DNA from: Filobasidium wieringae
Taxonomy: Eukaryota; Basidiomycota; Tremellomycetes; Filobasidiales; Filobasidiaceae
DNA: 64,000 nucleotides
Assembly: GCA_001600055.1 (NCBI GenBank)
Contig: BCIV01000003.1
Coordinates: forward strand, 1,201,950 to 1,265,949
Direction of reading: 5' to 3'
Shown: positions 22,825-35,700 of the stretch, piece by piece
Position numbering within the stretch: the first letter of the stretch is position 1
Layout: each line of letters starts with the position of its first letter
The notes under the pieces: model-generated
The model's database searches: none
What the model was told of the DNA's origin: nothing
Seen by the model: only the letters and a program-made list of their open reading frames with translations
Position numbers and translations under genes: made by a program

Positions 22825-23288
22825 ATAGAGTCAACTTTGTATATCGACGAGACGCCATATCAGAAGCACACTTTCAAGCGCGAAGCAACCTCGAAATCCC
22901 TTTAGGCGGTCTGTCAGAACACAGGTATTATTCCCGATGGAGCTAGACGAGTGGTGCTGAGTATGAATATTCGTGGGAATCAAAGACGATGTTCTGGATA
23001 TTCCAGTGACAGTGATACCAGTGTGGTGATGCCTCTCGTAAGGATCTGCGTCATTCATTTGGTTGCGTTTATGCGTTATTTTGCATATCATAAGTCGGTA
23101 ATTGCTCTTGCTCAGCTTGTCACAACCTTCGACTTGCTTGTAAAGCTTGCCAACAGCGACACCTATACCACCAAAATACTACCCTCGATTGACACCTCAC
23201 ATCTTCTACCGTATAACGCACTGCTCGTTCAGTTTATAGAACCTCACATGTACCAATAGATATAAACATCCGACACACAGGGCGCAAC
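22825..23288. other. Intergenic, no gene seen
   Basis: The RVB1 3' UTR and the promoter of the histidine kinase gene. A/T-rich in the second half (ATTTTGCATATCATAAG near 23080; TAGATATAAACATC just before the ATG). No other signal was recognised. Confidence 0.45.
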
Positions 23289-26200
23289 ATGAGCTCTCCG
23301 AACCTCACCATCTTTTCCCTTCCGGAAACTAGCATTTTAGACTCTGCTCCATTATCCGATAACCCAGAAGGTCTTTATAATCCTCGTCCATCTTATAATC
23401 AGCATCGTCCATACCAGCGAGAAGAGCCGGGTCGTACAACACATCACGCCAACAGTCGTTCATTATACGACGAATCATCACCTACGATCGAACACGATTA
23501 CCATCCGCTCGACTTCAAGCTCGATTTCGCTTCCAAGGGTCTTACCCATATCAAAGAATTCTCGCCTAAAAGACGGTCAGAATGGTGTCAAGGAGGAAAG
23601 GTCCTGCGTGTTCTGGAGGGGATGGCAAAGACGAATAGAAAAAGGCTTCAGGATTGGGAGATGAGCGGGTTCGAAAAGCGTCAGGGGGATACATCGACGT
23701 TGGCTGGAAAGAACAGTTCAAGCAATGGAAATGAAGACGAAATAGTGGATGTATACTATCAGGTATTCATTGGACCAGATCCTGCAGGTTAGAGAATTAC
23801 CCCAAATCTTGCCCATACGTGATCTAATTCCTATCACGGGTTGCGATATCTTCCAGCCATTCAATCGTTTCATCACGACAAAGCTCAGTTTCATGATTTG
23901 TTTACTGCTGGATTCCCATATATACAGAGTTATCTGGCTTTCCTGGACGACACGCATTATTCTGGCTTGTGGACCATTACCGAAGTCCCTCGTAGACCTC
24001 TGCGGACGGAAGCTAATGCCCTGGACCAGCCAACATCAGTGACGCCTGGAGCGAAAAGCAATGGCCTTCTTTTCCCTTCCGGACCCACAGATCAAGACAC
24101 GATACCAGCACAAGGTTCAGCTGAACGGCCGATGCCGCTGAACACATATTGGAGGAAACACGTCCTTCCCCTGCGAAAAGACGACTTGACCAAGTTCGCT
24201 GCGAAGGGCGTAAGGTTCCGACTGAGTGAGACTTTACCCGGCCGGGAAGACAAATCGAAAGGAGTCGAGAAGCATCTCAATGAGGGAACGACAACGCCTA
24301 CCACTTCAGATCGTACCGATCCGATAGACAGAACGGGAAACGTTACCCCCACGAACAGCAGTAAACCGAATCTAAAGGCGGAAGTAGGGGAGCTAGCTAG
24401 CAAGCGAGATGGAGTTTTGAGGAACAAGGAATTCTACGTGAAAGCTGTCGAAGTTTTGATCAACTTAGCTGAACTGGTGATAGTGAGTCTATCTCAACAT
24501 CAGACGCCGCAACTTTCCTGATCAACTTCAATTTGATCATATCCGCAGGCATTGCAAGAGAGACGGCTGTGTATAGCCATCTGTAGACCCGAAGTGTTTG
24601 CTGTCAGAATTAGTAGCAGCGATGAAGGGGATCACGACCTGGTCCTTCATACTCTATCTTACCTCAAGCCTATTAGCCGGTATAATCACGGTCTCCCTGT
24701 GACCACGAAAGTGCACGAGGCAAATGCCCAGGCCTGTCAGGACGAACACGAGGGTTCTCAGGACAACTCAGACTACCAAAGACACGATATGCGAGCCCCT
24801 CATGCATCTATGCAGGGATATTCCGAAACGAATGGAATCGTTAGAAGGATGAAGAACCACGAGAAGGATATCTTTGACGAATTTACGACTCAGTAAGCGT
24901 CCTTTACCCTTGATAAGCGATACTGGGTCGTCTTTGACCTTTGTGTTCTAGATTGCACTTGAACTATATTGCACCTGAAACCATATCGACCTCTGAATTC
25001 AGCTGGGCCGCGGCTGATTGCTATACTTGGGCCACTTGTGCTTACGCGTTATTGATAGAGGGACTTGCCGACTTTAGAACGCCTCGAGATGAACCCTCTG
25101 ACATCCTACGGGACATCCATCTGCACTCAACGAAAGGGTTGAAGCCCCTTTTGTCCAAGATTGATGATTGTCCCATGCCTCTGTCCGCCATCGTTGAGAA
25201 GTGTATTTCTTTGGATCCTGAAGACCGGTATGGTGACCTACGGGCGCTACTACCTGACCTCAAAGCGTTGCTCCAAGCCTTTAGAAGTGGGACGGATGCT
25301 ATGGACTTTGACGTCGGGCATATCGATCGAGTCTCCCGCTTCTGTCCTGTTCGAAGTCTCTTGGAAAGGGACTCTCAAGACCAAGTAATACGGAACCAAT
25401 TCGCCGAACTGGAAGCTACAGGTCAAACCAAATCACTGTGTTGCTATGGCGAGTCAGGAACTGGGAAGAGCAAGCAGATGGAGTCCTGGGTTTCTGACCG
25501 AATCAAAGAACGATCAGCTCGAAAAAGAGATTTCCTGGTCGCCTGGGCTAAGATGGATCAACATCAGGTCAGGCCTCTAGTTGGTATTGTACAGATTTTC
25601 GAATCTCTACTCCAAGCGGTGTTCAGTGATCCACACGAGAACGTCACTGTGTGGAAGTCACTCATCCTTGACGCTCTTCCTGGATTGGGTTCTATGTTTC
25701 TCACTCTCCTATCTCCTCATTGGCAAAACCTCCTTCTAGGCAAAGCTGTGATCGACATCGATGCTGTCGATTGGGAAACTTACCTACAGCGATTTCAGAC
25801 TTGGGCACGGAACCTTTTCGGATTGTTTGCGAATGCACGGCGTCCTCTGATCCTTGTTATCGATGATTGGCAATGGTGTGAAGCATCTGAGAGGGCATTG
25901 TACGTAATCCCTCTCTCTAGCCCGCATTTTAAACTGATCAGACGGCGAGGCATGGCAGATGGGCAGAATTACTCGAGGGAAGCGTTGGCTTCCAGCCTCT
26001 AAACTATACCTTTGCTCTGATCACCTATCGTATTGAAGAAAAGCTGCCGCTCGATATGTCGCCCCTCAATAACGTAACATGTATGCAGTCGCTTCCTTTC
26101 GATACTCAAACAGTATATGACATGCTAGAAAGGTGAGCAATAATGGTTCTTTCAGAATCCGATGCCGAACTAATCTGTCGGCACCCGCAGGTCATTCCAT

Positions 26201-29200
26201 CTTCGAGCGCTGCCATCTCAGAAAGCCGATCGGAGCTTCGAAGTATTGTGTTCCTTCTTATACGCTGCAACTCAAGGTAAGCATCAAGAACGTAGCATAG
26301 ATGTGACGCGCTAACCCTTCAACCGCTAATAATTTTAAGGCAATCCCCTTTTCCTCAAGTTTCTTTTGACGCGGATTGTACGAGATGAAGTCGTTGTGAG
26401 TGCGATTTTGCTGCGGGTGGCGCTGAATCTTATCGAGCGATTTATTCTGCTGTTCAGTCCTTCGACTTCGAATCTACCCAATGGAGAATCGATACAGCTG
26501 CCTTGTCGTCTTACAGTACTTCGGGAATCGAGGCTTTCGCCAAATGGTGCGTCGCGATGCTATTCGACAGGACACATCAACCGAGCTTACGTATACAGGC
26601 GACTCTAGGACATTATCTCGGTTGTCTCTTGACGTACAGCAGATTTTGCAAATCCTGTCATGTCTGCCTGCCGCCGGAGTGCCTGAGGATCTACTTGAAC
26701 GCTTGATAGAAAAGCCAAGAGAATTTGTCAGCGCATGTATTGAAACGGCAGCCACTTACGGTATCCTCAAGTGCCATGAGCTTGTTGCCTTTGCCCATGA
26801 TCGGCATCAAGCGGCGGCAAGATCACTCATTCCAGATGAAGGCAAATCCCGCTTCTTGGCAAGCGTTGCTCATCGCTTGAGGCAAGAGGGTTCTGAATAC
26901 ATCTTCGTCCGAGCGGATCTCTTAATGGAGGCGCTGCAATTAGAACACATGGTCAGCGACGCAATTGGATGGACCGTCGATCAGATCTGCGACCTCTGTA
27001 AGCCTTCCACTTCTGTCCGTCTTTGTACCCCCCTTCTGATCCTTTACTTTACAGTTCTGCCAGCGGCCCAGAAAGCTATTCGGTCGGCGGCTTTTGACTC
27101 AGCTTCGCGATACCTACGCTCAGCGGACGCCGTACTGCCAATTGAAAGTCCAGACTCATGGGCGTGTCATCGTTCTCATTGCAACAATCTATGTCTACTG
27201 ATGGTTGCCACATCAGCGGGTCTTCGCAATGCTGCATTCGCTGCACCCGCGGTCGACGCATCGTATACGAACGCTTTAACTCCGGTCGAAAAGATCTCCG
27301 CATCTACAAATGCCGTTCGTCTGCATCTCATCCGCTTTGATATGGATTCAGTCTATCTCGAAGTAGACCGAGTCTTTTCACTTTTCGGTCTGGCGAGAAC
27401 TACCAGTGCATATATGGCCGATCCGAGCTCAATATTGCCGCTTCCGCTTGCCTGTCCAAACACTACAGAAGAGCTCACATCATTGCTGGATATGAATGGG
27501 GAGGTCCCCGATAACGATCCCCTGCATGCTGAGGCCATAGCCCTGTCGTGCTTCATGGTTTCCGCCGGGCCAACCATCTATACGCGTTTACCGTCACGCG
27601 CAGCGCCGTACTTCGATCTAGCGACCGCCGTTCAACTCAAGTCTCGTGTTGCGCTGAAACACCCTGCTACGGGCTATCTGCTGGGGGTCAGGTCGATTCT
27701 AGTGAGTAATGCAGTCTACAAGATCAGTAGACCAATGTCGAATTGACTGCTGTCATTTTGCGACCAATTCGTAGTTTGCCGGCGAATTAAAGTATGGAGT
27801 GGCAGCTGCTCTGGTCGATGTTGGAAATTCAGTTCCTTGGCGAGATAGTATGTGATCAGACCTTGCTTGGTACATTCACGAATACTAAAGCTCAAATTGA
27901 CACCTCAGCTCCTTGGCGTATGTGATCTTCGTTCGGTTTGATTCCCTGACAATCGCTAAGACTCTAACTGAAACCGCAGAGGGTTCCTCTGAAATCCCTT
28001 TCAAGGCTGTGGAATATCTATCCAGCACCTCAATCAGCAGCATTGATTTCCGAGGAACATGGAATGCGGCAGCTTTGTGTAGGTCCTACCTCTTTCACCG
28101 TGGTTTCCGTTAAAGCTGAATATCCTGTCCGTCCGTTTGCGTAGCACACTCGACTGACATCCTGGTTTATATATCGGTTGTGGAACTTGGAGCGTTGCTT
28201 TTGTCGGGACGATCGATTCCTTTCCTTACAGAGCGTGGACATGCGTCCCTTGCTCACCTTAAGAACGACCTTGGGCCCATCAGGCCCTTCGTTGCTTGTT
28301 TTGTGCAGTTGGCATATAACCTGTCCGATGCAGAGGGTAGAGCCGACGATTTATGGCGTCAGTCAGAGGCTTGTTTTCCATTCTATCCCATGAGGCTGAC
28401 CATGTCTTTCTCTAGGCCTGAATGGCTCAGGGATGCTTGAGGCGGACGCAGCTGAGATGCATACGCATGGAAACACTCTTGCGCTCTCATATCACAGCGT
28501 TGCTCTACTTAACGCGGTATTGCTCGGTGCGCCTCACTCTTACAGGGCCTCCCTCGCGAGAGCCTGTTACACAGCAAGGGATGGTTGGAGCGGTGTTATA
28601 AATCACTTCCTGTATCTATGGGCCTATAGCCTATACGAACTGGATAGTGACGAAGATGAACTTGTCCTAGCAGAGACGCATAGCGCGCTGGCGGCATTTC
28701 CTCATAGTGCGTATCACATCGCGATTACCTGTCGAGCACAGCTCACCTGCATGCCCTAACCAATAGACGTCGACTTCGCGGCATTGCGATCGATCTTGTT
28801 CGCCATGAAAAGTCTCAAAGACCTCAGGTTGAAGAAGGCGAATTGGTCTACTGCGCTTACACTAGTAGAGGCAGCGATGACAGCATCTTCTGGCAAGTCT
28901 GCTTGCCACCTTGCAACTGGTATGTTTGTTTGTTGCTTGACAAGCCGTTATGAAGCTGACTGGAATGTCTAAGGCTGGTTATGTTTGAGTGCTGCTCGCA
29001 CTTTCCGTCGAAGCGCGAGTTTGTCTTCACGCATTTGGGGGTGTTGGGCCGTAGAAGCTGCTGTAAGCATATCTCCGAAGATGGTTGCGCGAGCTAAGCT
29101 CATCTGTTTGTGCAGGCTTCCTTTGGCAAATGCGGTGCTATGGCCTTGATGCGCTTGGTCAATTCTGAATTCGCCGACGTCTTCCATTTACCGGATGTTG

Positions 29201-32200
29201 TGGCGCCTCCCGAAGCTCCCACGATAACTGCGTCAAGCTTCGTCCGACGGCAGCGTCCAGATCTGGACAGTCCGTCTGCTTCAGCGAGTGACATGACTAG
29301 CAGTAGTGAGGCGCGTCGGCCTCCTACAATCAATGACGATTCATCGAGCGGTGGCATTTCACAGCGTTTGAACATGGTAGGCTGGGTTTAGCGGAGGGGC
29401 TCCTTGGAATTTGCTCAAATCGTTCATTTCACAGGAAGGAATTCTAAAATCGTTCCTTGCTTTTGCTACCGAAAGGGACAGTAAAGGTCTCTTGTCCAGA
29501 GTTTTGAGCATTCTCATACAGGTGAGTCAAACATCTGACATTGCATGACAGGCGATTTCTCAGCGCTAATTCTTGAGACACAACGACAGATCTCTCGAGC
29601 CGATAGTGGCTATCTCGCACTTCAAGACGCAACGACGGGAAAACTGTTCTTGCGTGGGGCGGGTACTGACGAGCGGATCAGCATGTACAATCTCCCCGTA
29701 ACTGAAGCGGCTTCAGTATGCCCTTCGAGTGTATTGTTGCATGTAGCTCATTCTCGAAAAGTGAGTCTAGATTCTATCATATCACCACCAACTTTCAATT
29801 GACTATCAGACATGCACAGCCTGTGGACTCTCGGGATTCTGACCAAACACATTTTCTGCGGGACATTTCCTCGAACGAATCAGCTCCTAAGCACGTGTTA
29901 TGCGTACCTCTGTTCTTTCGAGATAGATTCACCGGGGCGATCTGTCTTCACGGAAATTTGTTGCGATTCGCCGACTCTGTAAAATCACAGGTGGAATTGC
30001 TTGGAACGTGAGACCCCTTCGGTGTTGTCCTTACGTCATTACGAGCTGAAGTCTCACTGCTTTTCTGCTAGTTTCGCGGCCATGGTCCTCGAGTCGCATG
30101 ACGTTACGGCTTCTCTTGAAGCTTCCGTACGATTACGAACATCTCAGCTGGAACAAGCTCTCGCGCATCGTGCGCAATTTACATCCTCCATCACGCACGA
30201 AGTCCGTATTTGCTTTCAGTTCGATTACCGGAGCGTGTGCTGACCGATCTTGAGGGCTATCTAGTTACGTACCCCGTTACATTCGATCAGGTGAGTGATT
30301 GTTCCCAGCTGCTGATGACGTGCGATCTGCTGACTTGAAACACTCCTACAGTGGTCTTACCGCGATCATGGAAAACTCGAGCGATCTACCTGCAGCGCAA
30401 AAGGAAAACGTTGCAGGCATCCGTTCTTCCGCCGAGGATCTTCAGCGTATCATCACCGACGTGCTTGATTTGAGCAAGCTCGAGAATGGTAGCATGCAGA
30501 TCGAGACCATCAGTTTCGATCTCAGAGAGGTCGCGGAAGCGAGTCTGGATTCCATGGCGCATCTAGCTCATGCCAAGGATTTGGAACTTTTGTTGACCTG
30601 CACTGTGGATGAAGATCCACCCAAGTTGTTGGGTGACCCGTTCAGGATCAAACAATGGTGAGTCGACATCATATAAGATGGTACTGGATCATTGCTAACG
30701 TGTTTCGTTGTGTTTGCAGCCTAGTAAGCTGATGACGGTCTTGGAAGTTTACCCGTCGGTCTCTGATCGCTGATGGACGATTTCATATAGCTGAACCTGT
30801 TGGGTAACGCCATCCGATTTACGGAGAGCGGAAGTATTCGTCTGAGTTGGACGGTGGAGCCTTCTCCTGTGGGAGGACTGACGGTTGTTCTTATGGTGGA
30901 AGATACGGGGATTGGAATCCCGGTTGAATCTAGACAGAGGCTGTTCCAACCGTTCTCGCAGATTGATTCTACGATTCAGAGGAAATACGGAGGTCAGTGG
31001 ATGATTAGCGAGGAGTTCTTTTTCTCGAACGTAGACTGATGGAGAACACGTCTGACAGGGACTGGTTTGGGTCTGTCGATCACGTCGAATCTGGCTCGGA
31101 TGATGGGAGGATCGGCATGGTGTGAATCGGTCGAAGGGAGAGGTAGCAAGTTTTACTTTTCGGTGCTCGTCCAAGGAACCGATCAGAAGGCTGCGTTGGA
31201 ACCTTACCATCGCGCGACACCTTTGGCCGTGCTGGTGATCGCTCCACCGGGTTCGACGACGGACGTGTTGATCAAGAACCTGGGCTGTATGAAGGTGCGG
31301 ACGATCCTGAGTACGCCTAATCAGGCTGGAAACTATGTCTCTCAAGTGAGCGGGGTCATATTGGACGCTTCGTATAGTGAACGGGCGATGTCGTTTGTCC
31401 AAAAGTTGCCGACCGAGAGACCGGACATCAAGGTAGGTCTTGCCGGGTTCGTAAAGACGTTTCGTGGATGTGGACGCTGAAGAAGGGGGTCTGCTTTGGT
31501 CTTCAGGTGACGTATCTGGCCGAACTGACTGACCGGGCCAACTTGCTCACTCGGATAGCCGACCCGAGCGCGCGGATCATCACGAAACCGGTCAAAGCTC
31601 GAGCGCTTTTCGAAGCGATCGACGATTCGGGCCCTAGCTCGGGGGCGTTGGCGGCGACCAAGAAGGCGCGGGCGGTGACTTTGATCGACAAGGAGACTTC
31701 TACGGTTAGTTTTGGCGTGCGAGTGCGGTTGAGGGGGGGCGGAGGAGCTGATGCGGTGTTCATGTGTTTTGTTGGCGGGCGGGTAGAGGTTCCCACTTGA
31801 TATTCTGTTTGTGGATGATAATCCGATCAACCGGGCTGTCGGATTAAAGGTGAGTTCCGCGCCAGGCGAGAGACGATACGTGAGCGGATCGATTGATCGA
31901 GGACGATCGATGTAGATTTTGAAAAAGTTTGGATACACGTACGTGGACACGGCGTCGAACGGGTTAGAGGCCGTCTCCGCTGCCGAATCGAAGCGGTACG
32001 ATTTGATCCTGATGGACCTGCAGATGCCGCTGATGGACGGTCATACGGCTCGGATGAGGATTGCGGAACGAGAAAAGGACCTGAACAAGCAGGACACGAC
32101 GTTCGTGGTCGCGCTCACCGCGAATGCGGATTCGGCGACTCGTCAGTTGTGCATGGAGGAACAGGGGTTCGATGGGTTCTTGGGGAAACCGTTGGTGATT

Positions 32201-32329
32201 CGAGAACTGGATGCCGTCTTCGAGACGGCTTATATGAGACGACTCGATTCGAGGACCCCGGCCACGCCTAGGACGCCCGGGTCGCCCGCGAGCCGAGAGG
32301 GAGAGGGAGAGGGTGGTGAGGTGGTGTAG
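23289..32329 (+). CDS. Group X (Chk1/Mak2-3-like) hybrid histidine kinase with N-terminal pseudokinase
   Basis: A large cytosolic sensor kinase of the family that feeds the Ypd1-Ssk1/Skn7 phosphorelay and responds to oxidative or osmotic stress. It spans 9 kb with many short introns. In order: N-terminal Ser/Thr-kinase-like domain (C-lobe HLNYIAPETIS...AADCYTWATCAYALLIEG, ~24.95-25.3 kb); STAND/AAA-like ATPase with P-loop GESGTGKSK and Walker-B-like LILVIDDWQW (25.4-25.9 kb); a long helical region (26-29.3 kb); GAF domain (LIQISRADSGYLALQD, HVLCVPLFFRDRFTGAICLHG); HisKA with H-box HELRTPLHSISGLTAIM; HATPase (NAIRFTESG, VEDTGIGIP, GTGLGLSI, ESVEGRGSKF); a degenerate receiver (AVLVIAPPGST...KPVKARALFEAI); and a true receiver (LDILFVDDNPINR, LILMDLQMPLMDG, ALTAN, GKPL). 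The phospho-His, phospho-Asp and Lys are present. The HRD and DFG motifs of the N-terminal kinase are not. Intron-exon details in 26-29.3 kb are approximate. Confidence 0.87.
30265..30290 (+). other. 26-nt micro-exon encoding the H-box of the histidine kinase
   Basis: An exon TTACGTACC...ATCAG lies between an acceptor CTATCTAG (ends 30264) and a donor GTGAGT (30291). Joined to the exon ending CACGAA at 30201 and the exon starting at 30352, it gives HE-LRTPLHSIS-GLTAIM, the canonical H-box. Both flanking introns are about 60 nt. No other splice choice here gives a conserved H-box. Confidence 0.8.
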
Positions 32330-32729
32330 GGATGGATGGACGCGGTGTGTTTGTGGACGTCAGTACGACGTCATCTGTAGCGATTAGAACGTGTTGCGTG
32401 TTGCGTGTTGCATGTTGTGCTTGTTTGTATCGAGTAGAAAGGTCGTGATTGCATCGAACGTGAGCGTGTGGAAAGGACGTCGCGTATCCTTTAGCTTCCT
32501 TGGAGGGGTGTTTCATCACGATTACGTCATCGCGAGGGAGAGAAAGGGACCAAAGGAGGTCGAGTTTCCCTTTGTTTCAGGAATTCAGAGTTGAACAAAA
32601 GTAGAAATATCTGATCAGAGTTTCTTTTCATTGTGCGAGAAAGTAGCTCAGTGATGGTAGTGCTAGTGATAGTAATAGTAGTAGACAGTGTATAGATACA
32701 GGTACAGGTACAGGCTACGACTACCGACC
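32330..32729. other. Intergenic with short tandem repeats
   Basis: Between the histidine kinase stop and the next ATG. Contains an imperfect GTGTTGC repeat near 32390-32415 and an ACAGGT repeat (GATACAGGTACAGGTACAGG) near 32694-32714, plus GTAGTGATAGTAATAGTAGTAG-type triplets. These are simple repeats in 3'/5' UTR DNA; no gene seen. Confidence 0.45.
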
Positions 32730-35700
32730 ATGAACAACAATCACCTCACTCCCACTCACCTTCCCGCTCAACCTACAGACCAAGAGTTAGTACTACTCTC
32801 TAACACGCCTGACACACATCTTCTAACATCATCATCCACTACCTAGGATCCTCGCTCTTGAACAGTACTTCCACAACCTCATCCCCGCTCCCACTCACCC
32901 TGATCATCCTCCTCACTCCGTCCCCACGGGTCATCAACAGCCCAGTCATCCGCATCAAACGTCATCCCGTTCCCCCTTTTCGTTACAAGGGATCAAGAAC
33001 TCGTTACCTCGATTGAATCATCCGTTCTTCGCTCCGTTCGGTACTTCCGCTCACGAGACCGCTCCCCCAGGACCGGGTTATCCTCGATATCGACAAGAAC
33101 AAGAACGAGAACACGAACGAGGTCCAGATTATCCTTACTTTGACGTCGATTACGTTTTGCCCGGTACCGCTCCCGCTCCCGCTCCCGCTCCCGGTCCACC
33201 TCCTGATCCGAGGGACGTCAGCGTGACTCCGGACGGATTGCCGTTACATCATCAAAGACCGATCCATTCCGCTGCGAAACCGGGGAGACCAGGGACGGGG
33301 TATAACTTTGAATATCCACCCGCCGACGTCGGATCGGATATAGATCCTTTGACTCTCGATCCTGCTCAGAATTATCGGATTCAGTCACAGCGTGTGGAAA
33401 GGGACGAAGACGAATCTCTCGCCCCTTCCCAATCCTTGTCCCAGTCCGCATTCAGGACCAAGAAACAACGACCTCTCTCTCAACAACCACCCGTCCCCGC
33501 CTTCCAACCCATCTCCGCTCTCAAAGGGGGAAGACGTCAGTCCCTCCAACAACCCCCTCTACCCCTACCCCCACTCGACAGTCAAACCATGGAAGGGGTA
33601 CTAGATTGGGCAGGTTCCGTCAGACCCGGGTCGACCCGTGCCGCCTCACCCAAATCGAGGAGACCTGGGAGTCGTCAACACCACCGGCCCAGTCGATCGG
33701 GGACGAGCAGAAGGGGAGGAACAAACGTCGATGAACCTCAGTCGTTCGGTCGGGATGAATTCGAAGAGACCCCCCCTCCTTCTTCCAGAAAAAGACCCCA
33801 GAGTAAAGCGGGGACGGGATGGTCCCAAGTCTACCCACCGTCAGAGAGCGAGACGCCGACCGGATCCCCTCTTCCTGCACTTCCCAACGACTGGCAGTCG
33901 CACCGAGCTCAATCCGTCCATGCGGCAGCACCAGGAGGGGGATGGGAATCACCCGCCATCACGGATGAGACGCCCGAGAGCGAGATGATGAGTATGATGG
34001 ATCGGATGACGTTGGGCGCGAGGAGCGGGATCACGGGGGTCACGGGGGTCACGGGGGTCACGGGGATGCCGTAGTAAGTGAATTCACCATTCGCCGAGCC
34101 ATCAACACCTCCCTTGGCTAAGTTTTTGCGACGCGATCGATAGCTCGAGTATGGGAAGGATGAGGGACGTACTGGAGGAAAGGTTGGAGGACGATCGTAA
34201 GGCCGAACGAGAACGAGGCGAGTTTTACCTCCGCTCATCCCCCCCCGCGCGCTACGCACTGACGGCTCAACCACTCACCTTTGCAGTCCGTCAGACCAAA
34301 CGCGACGATCCTTCCCTCCACCGTTCCAACTCTCAACTACAGAGCCTTCAGAACACCGTCCGCACCCTCCAAGCGCAAGTCATCGCCGAACAAGTCACCC
34401 GGTCCGAGACGGAGAAGGAGGCCTTGGCACGGGCGGAGGAAGTCAGGGTCTATAGGGACGAACTCGCCGGGGCCGTCAGGGCGCTCAGGAGGGCAAAGGA
34501 GGAGAGCAGGAAATTGGACGACGAGAGGAAGAAGGGACTGAGGTTGTTCGAGGAGACGAGGGAGAGGTGAGGAATCCTGTTGGAGTGATAGCCGCCAGCG
34601 ATACGGATACTGATCTGACAGTAACAGATTGGTAAAGCTAAGAGAAGCTTATAAAGTTCAAGAAGCGCGCGATTCTGGGAGGGAGGAAGGTCGATTGGAA
34701 GTAAGTGGCCGTCTCCCATATCGCGACAACCCACATGCTCACCCTTCTCGTGGACTAGGCGTTCAACGAGATCGAACGCTGGATGAGTAACCCGCCGATT
34801 CCGGTCGAACCAATGGCCAGCTTACCGAACAATGTCCTCCATCCGAACGATCAAGCGCAGCACCAACAGCGCGGGTACGACGATTATCCTCGATCTCCAA
34901 TCCCTCCAGCACCCCACCCTGAAGCTGATTCCAGACAATATCAACCGGAACGATACTTGGCCCCGCAACTGGGCCAACGAGGCAGCTCGCCGAACTTCCA
35001 GCAACAACGTCAGCCATCACCCGGACAGTCTCGTCAGGCTCCCTCGCGCGCCACCAATACTCAATCTAGACCCCCTCAAAGTCCCGTACCTCCTACCGAT
35101 CAGACACGTAACCATTCAAGTCCCTCTGACCCGCGTATGCCGCCTCATAGTATGATGGGACACAACGCTGCGTCTAGTTATCTCGATCGGGTCGAGCATG
35201 ACGCTCGTATGCAGAACATGCTACACGGAGCACCCCAGCGCACGTTCACAATGCCTTCTCAAGGCCCTACCGAGCGAGGGAGATCAGCCGCTCCTGACTA
35301 TCAAGCTGTCCCCGACTCGGCCGACTACCAAGACAAACCCCTTCCCTCGCCTTATGAAGGATCACGGGTCCAGCGAAGCAATACGGTACCTAGTCGAGCG
35401 ACCCACAATCGCGAGACCAGTCTGAGCGTATCTGCACCCGGCAGAGACATCTTGTCTCCCCCTAGGCAACAAGGGAACGGAAGACACGATCGCAGCCTCT
35501 CCCAGGCTGATAGATACCCTGCGTTCCCGACGCATCGGACCGAGTCCATTCTCGATCATGCGGTCCCTATATGGCCCATGGACGCTTCTCGCGCAGGCCA
35601 GTCAATGGATTCAAACACGATGCCCATACAGGAGTGAGTGATACTGAGACAATTCGGTCGGGGAACATAATTAGACTGAATGATTTGTATCAGTCGTGGA

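Noticed and set aside
30749..31950. Two 200-codon minus-strand ORFs under the histidine kinase
   Set aside because: They lie opposite the HATPase and receiver exons, which are conserved on the plus strand; peptides are Arg/His/Ser-rich and motif-free.
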